From: Marinosulfonomonas sp.
GTDB taxonomy: Bacteria > Pseudomonadota > Alphaproteobacteria > Rhodobacterales > Rhodobacteraceae
Direction: 5' to 3'
Assembly: GCA_019090845.1 (NCBI GenBank)
Contig: JAHRVD010000274.1
Location: 1 to 9,698, forward strand
Length of the DNA stretch: 9,698 nucleotides
Each line of letters begins with the position of its first letter. Position 1 is the first letter of the stretch. Made by a program: the position numbers and the translations under genes. Under the pieces are notes generated by a model, which did not search any database, had not been told where the DNA came from, and worked only from the letters and a program-made list of their open reading frames with translations. This document shows, piece after piece, positions 5,837 through 9,698 of this stretch.

Positions 5837-7321
5837 ATGGCTCCGCTCTACAACAATATTCTGGAAACTATTGGCAATACGCCAGTGGTCAAGATTAACA
5901 AGCTTGCTCCACCGCACGTAGATATCTACGCGAAAATTGAAGCTTTCAATCCGATGGCATCAGTCAAGGACCGCCTGGCACTTGGGGTTATCCAAACGGC
6001 TGAAAAGGATGGCTCTCTTAAACCCGGACAAACGGTTGTAGAAGCCACCAGCGGCAACACCGGCATCGCGCTGGCAATGGTCTGCGCGCAAAAAGGCTAT
6101 CCTTTGGTCATTACAATGGCCGAAAATTTCAGCGTCGAACGGCGAAAGATGATGCGGTTTCTGGGGGCGAAGGTCATCCTGACCCCGGCTGCCGAGAAAG
6201 GCACTGGCATGCTCGCCAAGGCCATGGAGTTGGCAGACAAACACGGCTGGTTCTTGCCCCGCCAATTTGAAAACCCGGCCAACCCCGACACACATTCGCA
6301 CACAACAGCGCGCGAGATACTGAACGATTTCAAAGAGCGCGGTTTGGACTATTGGGTCAGCGGGTTCGGGACCGGTGGCACACTAAAGGGCGTGGCTCGG
6401 GTTTTGAAAGCCGAAAGCCCGAACACAACGATTGTTGCCTGTGAGCCAAACAACTCTGCCATACTTGGCTCGGGTGTTGTGCAGCAATTCATGGATGACG
6501 GTTTACCTGCCGCAAGCCACCCAAGCTTTCGCCCGCATTTGATGCAAGGGTGGTCGCCTGACTTCATCCCAAAACTGGCCGGGGACGTGTTGGAACAGCG
6601 GCTGGTGGATAAGATCCTTGGCGTGGATGGGGCTGACTCGCTTCGGCTGGCCAAAGAACTTGCCCAGAAAGAGGGAATATTTTGCGGTATCACCGCTGGT
6701 GCAACATTTGCAGCTGCCCTAAGCGTCGCTGAAACCGCGCCGGAAGGTTCCAGCATCCTTTGCATGCTGCCAGACACTGGTGAGCGTTACCTCAGCACAG
6801 CACTGTTTGACGGTGTCGCCGCGGAAATGAATGATGAAGAGGTCGCGGTTTCACACTCTACCCCCCGTTTTCGTTTTGATGTCGCCGCGCCAGCGGGCGC
6901 ACCGGCAGCCGCGCCAGTTGCAGCGAAAACCGAAGCGTTGAATTTTGTGAACGAAACCATCAACAATCCCAAAGCTCCGGTCGTCATGTTTGCGTTGGAA
7001 TGGTGCGAATTCTGCTGGTCTGTTCGCAAAATGTTTGCCGATGTTGGCATCCCGTTCAGTTCGATTGACCTGGATTCAATTGCCTACCAGAAAGATGGCC
7101 TTGGTGGCGATATTCGCGCCGCCCTGCTTGAACAGATCGGCTCGCCGACTATCCCGCAGATATTTGTCGGTGGTCAACATATCGGTGGCTGCACAGAGGC
7201 ATTTGACGCTTTCAATGACGGAAGCCTGCAAAAGATGCTGGTGGAAAACTCTGTCGTGTTCGATCAGTCAAAAAATCCCGACGCTTATGGTTTTCTGCCA
7301 ACCTGGCTGCACCCACGTTAA
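5837..7321 (+). CDS. Cysteine synthase (O-acetylserine sulfhydrylase-like) fused to a C-terminal glutaredoxin
   Basis: A 494-residue two-domain protein, longer than the roughly 310-330 residues of ordinary CysK. Residues 1-335 are a fold-type II PLP enzyme: NPMASVKDR with Schiff-base K44, TSGNTG (71-76) that binds substrate carboxylate, GFGTGGT (176-182) that binds PLP phosphate, and DTGERYLSTALF (313-324). The segment near the pyridine nitrogen reads CGITAGAT (283-290) instead of the common GISSGAA, and resembles cystathionine beta-synthases there. A flexible Ala/Pro linker (about 349-366) leads to a glutaredoxin (about 367-470) with dithiol site CEFC (390-393), cis-proline TIPQIFV (P440) and GGC (450-452), plus a 24-residue tail. 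The expected chemistry is beta-replacement on an activated serine with sulfide or another sulfur nucleophile. The glutaredoxin may reduce a disulfide or persulfide to supply that nucleophile, or control the enzyme by redox. It is first in an operon with the decarboxylase 6 bases downstream. Confidence 0.9.
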   Translation: MAPLYNNILETIGNTPVVKINKLAPPHVDIYAKIEAFNPMASVKDRLALGVIQTAEKDGSLKPGQTVVEATSGNTGIALAMVCAQKGYPLVITMAENFSVERRKMMRFLGAKVILTPAAEKGTGMLAKAMELADKHGWFLPRQFENPANPDTHSHTTAREILNDFKERGLDYWVSGFGTGGTLKGVARVLKAESPNTTIVACEPNNSAILGSGVVQQFMDDGLPAASHPSFRPHLMQGWSPDFIPKLAGDVLEQRLVDKILGVDGADSLRLAKELAQKEGIFCGITAGATFAAALSVAETAPEGSSILCMLPDTGERYLSTALFDGVAAEMNDEEVAVSHSTPRFRFDVAAPAGAPAAAPVAAKTEALNFVNETINNPKAPVVMFALEWCEFCWSVRKMFADVGIPFSSIDLDSIAYQKDGLGGDIRAALLEQIGSPTIPQIFVGGQHIGGCTEAFDAFNDGSLQKMLVENSVVFDQSKNPDAYGFLPTWLHPR

Positions 7322-7327
7322 GTTTTA

Positions 7328-8854
7328 ATGCGGCAACGCCCCGGACCGATCCCCGTGCATGTGGTTGGTTCAAATTTCAGCATCATTATCAGGGCCATCA
7401 CAGTGACGGATCATACCATACTGAAACAAGCCGCTCAGCGCGCATTGGGCTACCGGGACCGCGTTAACAAGGACTCACCCTATCCATTGGCCTCTGCAAG
7501 CGAACTTCGCGCATTGTTTGATACCGGATTGCCCAAAACCGGGCGACCAGACAAAGAGGTGCTCACGCAATTGGCCAATGCAGCCGAGGCTGGCCTTGTG
7601 GGATCAACCGGAGACGCATTTTATGGGTGGGTGATGGGTGCCTCCAATCCGGTTGGCATCGCCGCCGACTGGCTGACGTCGGCATGGGGACAAAACTCGG
7701 CGATTTATCAAACGGCTCCGTCAGCGGCGATCGCCGAGGAAGTTGCCGGAAAATATTTGATTAATCTACTGGGCTTGCCAACCGAGGCCTCTGTGGCATT
7801 CACAACCGGCGCTACAATGGCCAGTTATATTGGCCTGTCCGCAGCCCGATCTGAAATGCTTGCCCGCCAAGGTTGGAACCTTGAGGAGCAAGGACAATTT
7901 GGCGCGCCGGAAATTTGCGTCTTTGTCAGTGACGAAGCGCATTCTGCGATTTTTGCTGCTCTACGCTATCTTGGGTTTGGACGAGAGCGCCTGATCATGA
8001 TCCAAGCCGACCGGGAAGGCCGCATGGACCCGTTAGATTTAGCAAAAAAATTGGCCGTCAACGAAAATCCTGCCATCATCGTGGCTCAGGCGGGGCACAT
8101 ACATACCGGTGCGTGTGACGATTTTGAAACCATTTCAGAATTGGCATCATCACATGGTGCATGGCTGCATATTGACGGTGCTTTTGGGCTTTGGGCCAAG
8201 GCATCACCCAAGCTATCGCACCTCTGCACAGGCGCCGAAAATGCGGATTCCTGGGCCGTTGATGGCCATAAATGGCTGCAAGTTCCCTACGATTCCGGTT
8301 TCGCCTTTGTCAAAAACAAAGCCGCACATTGCCGAGCGATGGCGACAACCGCAGGATATCTAAATGAAACTGAGCAAGATGGTCGAAATCCGACGTATTT
8401 TGTTCCGGAAATATCCCGACGTGCCCGGGGATTCACGGTCTGGGCCATTCTTCAGGCTATGGGGCGCGATGGCGTTGCAAATATAGTGGAGCAAAACAGC
8501 GACAATGCGGCCCGGCTAGCTGACCGCCTTCGTGGCATTCCCGGTATCCGGATATTGCATCAGGTTACGCTGAATCAACTTTCTCTGGTGTTCGAAACCC
8601 CGGGGAGTTCACCCAACAATATGACCCAGTCGGTGGTAGATAAACTGCAAAGTGATGGGCGCTGGTTTGTAAAAGAGGCGATCTGGCGTGACGAACTAAT
8701 CCTGCGTCTTTCATTTTCCTCTTTTCCCAAAACGACCAGCCAGATCGACGAATTTTCTAACGGGATCATAAAATGTTGGGCCACCGTCGTTGAAGAATAT
8801 CGACCTGTGGCGCCCCATCAGGATCACGACATTTCAAATTCGCCGCGTGCCTGA
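7328..8854 (+). CDS. PLP-dependent group II amino acid decarboxylase
   Basis: A fold-type I PLP decarboxylase (glutamate/aromatic-amino-acid decarboxylase superfamily), 508 residues from ATG 7328. Key sites: SDEAHSA (201-207, H205 stacks on PLP), AQAGHIHTGACDDF (253-266, in place of the common GTTxTGAxD), HIDGAFG (281-287, D283), and DGHKWLQVPYDSG (312-324, Schiff-base K315). The DxHKWLxVPYDSG form and the later SRRARGFTVWAI segment match a widespread branch often annotated only as a PLP decarboxylase or an aspartate aminotransferase family protein; I know of no assigned substrate for it. The start is uncertain. ATG 7328 has no Shine-Dalgarno sequence but lies 6 bases after the cysteine synthase stop, while an in-frame GTG at 7403 (residue 26) has AGGG upstream and begins nearer the conserved region. 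Coupling to CysK-Grx suggests it decarboxylates a product of that enzyme, such as cysteate, cysteine sulfinate or a cysteine derivative (inference). Confidence 0.88.
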   Translation: MRQRPGPIPVHVVGSNFSIIIRAITVTDHTILKQAAQRALGYRDRVNKDSPYPLASASELRALFDTGLPKTGRPDKEVLTQLANAAEAGLVGSTGDAFYGWVMGASNPVGIAADWLTSAWGQNSAIYQTAPSAAIAEEVAGKYLINLLGLPTEASVAFTTGATMASYIGLSAARSEMLARQGWNLEEQGQFGAPEICVFVSDEAHSAIFAALRYLGFGRERLIMIQADREGRMDPLDLAKKLAVNENPAIIVAQAGHIHTGACDDFETISELASSHGAWLHIDGAFGLWAKASPKLSHLCTGAENADSWAVDGHKWLQVPYDSGFAFVKNKAAHCRAMATTAGYLNETEQDGRNPTYFVPEISRRARGFTVWAILQAMGRDGVANIVEQNSDNAARLADRLRGIPGIRILHQVTLNQLSLVFETPGSSPNNMTQSVVDKLQSDGRWFVKEAIWRDELILRLSFSSFPKTTSQIDEFSNGIIKCWATVVEEYRPVAPHQDHDISNSPRA

Positions 8855-9012
8855 CCAGTTGGATCGCAGGCCCGATATTGCCCACCCCCGACTGGACGGA
8901 ATGTAAAAAGCGGTTCTTGGAAGTCAGGTGCCCAGCACTTATCCGTTCTTCGGACGATCCTGCGGGAAACTTCCGCCAATAGATAACCCTTGCCACACTG
9001 CTGGCAATCCAC
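8824..9012 (-). CDS. Possible small cysteine-containing protein (doubtful)
   Basis: A 62-residue frame that fills the gap between the decarboxylase and modA. It starts with GTG (9012) and overlaps the decarboxylase 3' end by 31 bases in convergent orientation. It has C3 and C6 as CQQC, plus C26 and C49, so a small zinc-ribbon-like fold is conceivable, and the middle (TDKCWAPDFQEPLFTFRPVGGGQYRACD when read in parts) has a protein-like composition. Against it: no ATG, no Shine-Dalgarno sequence, and the GTG falls inside an inverted repeat that looks like a control site for modA. I do not recognise a family. If it is not real, 8855-9054 is simply the modA leader. Confidence 0.3.
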   Translation of the reverse strand: MDCQQCGKGYLLAEVSRRIVRRTDKCWAPDFQEPLFTFRPVGGGQYRACDPTGQARGEFEMS

Positions 9013-9035
9013 GATATTTCTGGTGAAATATATCG
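9012..9035. promoter_or_regulatory. Inverted repeat in front of modA, Mo-box-like
   Basis: CGATATTTC (9012-9020) and GAAATATATCG (9025-9035) form an imperfect inverted repeat around TGGT, ending 19 bases before the modA ATG. Known ModE operators have CG-flanked, TATA-rich arms with a spacer of several bases, and this element shares the CG ends and ATAT arms but has a different spacing. It is a reasonable candidate for molybdate-responsive repression of modA. Confidence 0.4.
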
Positions 9036-9054
9036 AAATTTGGCGGTCGCTATC

Positions 9055-9698
9055 ATGCTATTTTTGTTTGCCCGCCTTTGCCTTTCGAAAGTTGCGGCCA
9101 GCATCTTGATCGCCATGTTTTTTCTGGCTGGCGCAGCTCGGGCAGATGAAATTACGGTATTTGCTGCGGCCAGCTTAAAAAATGTTCTTGATGAAATTTC
9201 AGCCGATTTCAGCCAAATGACCGGGCACCATGTTTCTATCTCATTCGCTGGATCTTCTGCTTTGGCCCGCCAGATCGAATTCGGCGCACCGGCGAATATT
9301 TTTATTTCGGCTAGTTCCGACTGGATGGACCGGCTTCGGGACAAAAATCTGATTGATCCTGCCAGCCATATCAATTTGCTGGAAAACTCTCTTGTTTTGA
9401 TTGCCCATGGCCAGAACGCCAAACCTATTACGATTGAACCTGAAATGGACCTTGCGGGCATTCTTGGGAAAGATCGGCTTGCGATGGCACTGGTCGATGC
9501 GGTTCCTGCGGGCATCTATGGCAAGGCTTCCCTGAAATCCCTTGGGCTTTGGAAGTCCGTTAATCAGCAGGTCGTGCAAACCGACAATTCCCGCGCCACG
9601 CTGGCTTTGGTGTCGTTGGGCGAAGCGGCGATGGGTATCGTTTACCAAACCGATGCGATGGCAAGTGATATGGTTTCCGTCGTCGGAACTTTCCCCGC
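9055..9698 (+). CDS. modA: Molybdate ABC transporter substrate-binding protein (partial, runs off right edge)
   Basis: The first 214 codons are present and the 3' end lies beyond the window. The product is a periplasmic molybdate (or tungstate) binding protein that delivers the oxyanion to ModBC. Residues 1-30 are a signal peptide: a hydrophobic stretch through MFFLAG and an AARA cleavage site before DEITVFAAASLKNVL (31-45), the classic mature start. Further ModA signatures are FAGSSALARQIEFGAPANIFISAS (64-87), VPAGIYGKASLKSLG (150-164) and SLGEAAMGIVYQTDA (187-201, with the ligand-type tyrosine Y198). The ATG at 9055 is used because starting at the internal ATG (residue 21) would leave too short a signal peptide; the ribosome-binding site is weak. 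It is probably the first gene of a modABC operon. It does not carry the heptamer array, so a link with the sulfur locus is not supported. Confidence 0.92.
   Translation, partial: MLFLFARLCLSKVAASILIAMFFLAGAARADEITVFAAASLKNVLDEISADFSQMTGHHVSISFAGSSALARQIEFGAPANIFISASSDWMDRLRDKNLIDPASHINLLENSLVLIAHGQNAKPITIEPEMDLAGILGKDRLAMALVDAVPAGIYGKASLKSLGLWKSVNQQVVQTDNSRATLALVSLGEAAMGIVYQTDAMASDMVSVVGTFP

Noticed and set aside
8766..9515. 249-codon minus-strand ORF
   Set aside because: It is mostly antisense to modA, whose signal peptide and ligand-binding motifs are clear, and its product is serine/alanine/isoleucine-rich without a domain.

Overview
The window looks like chromosomal DNA of a moderate-G+C alphaproteobacterium, possibly a marine or Rhodospirillales-type organism. 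That placement is inference from the style of the cysteine synthase, nitroreductase, DUF4395-like and TolB/TPR proteins; no rRNA or other phylogenetic marker is present. I see no tRNA, rRNA, CRISPR array, insertion sequence or phage gene.

Layout, left to right: (1) 1-270, no assignable gene; (2) 271-1002 (-), an FMN nitroreductase; (3) 1003-1332, an intergenic region holding a phased array of four heptamers; (4) 1333-1845 (+), a DUF4395-like membrane protein, overlapping by ATGA with (5) 1842-2987 (+), a NifS/selenocysteine-lyase-like cysteine desulfurase; (6) 2988-3195, a gap with a coding-like frame that lacks a start codon; (7) 3196-3552 (+), a small DsrE-type protein with a CxxC; (8) a hairpin between convergent genes; (9) 3615-5618 (-), a SARP/BTAD-type regulator with TolB-like and TPR regions; (10) 5619-5836, a divergent control region holding a second phased heptamer array and an inverted repeat; (11) 5837-7321 (+), a cysteine synthase fused to a dithiol glutaredoxin; (12) 7328-8854 (+), a PLP group II decarboxylase only 6 nt downstream; (13) a small cysteine-containing ORF of doubtful reality and a Mo-box-like inverted repeat; (14) 9055 to the right edge (+), the 5' part of modA.

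The middle, 1233-8854, reads as one sulfur-handling locus: sulfur mobilisation from cysteine (desulfurase), probable persulfide handling (DsrE type), cysteine-type beta-replacement (CysK-Grx) and decarboxylation of an amino acid (PLP decarboxylase), with a dedicated regulator between the two halves. The most interesting observation is that the two control regions share an operator geometry. Four heptamers of the form NNTSACR start at +0, +11, +34 and +45, so the steps are 11, 23 and 11 bp. They lie just upstream of the DUF4395/desulfurase pair and of the CysK-Grx/decarboxylase pair. SARP regulators are known to bind heptameric direct repeats at about 11-bp spacing, and the regulator encoded between the two arrays has a SARP-type N-terminus. 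I infer a small regulon that may make or recycle a sulfur-containing amine or amino acid such as taurine, hypotaurine or a cysteamine-like compound. The product is not established by the sequence.
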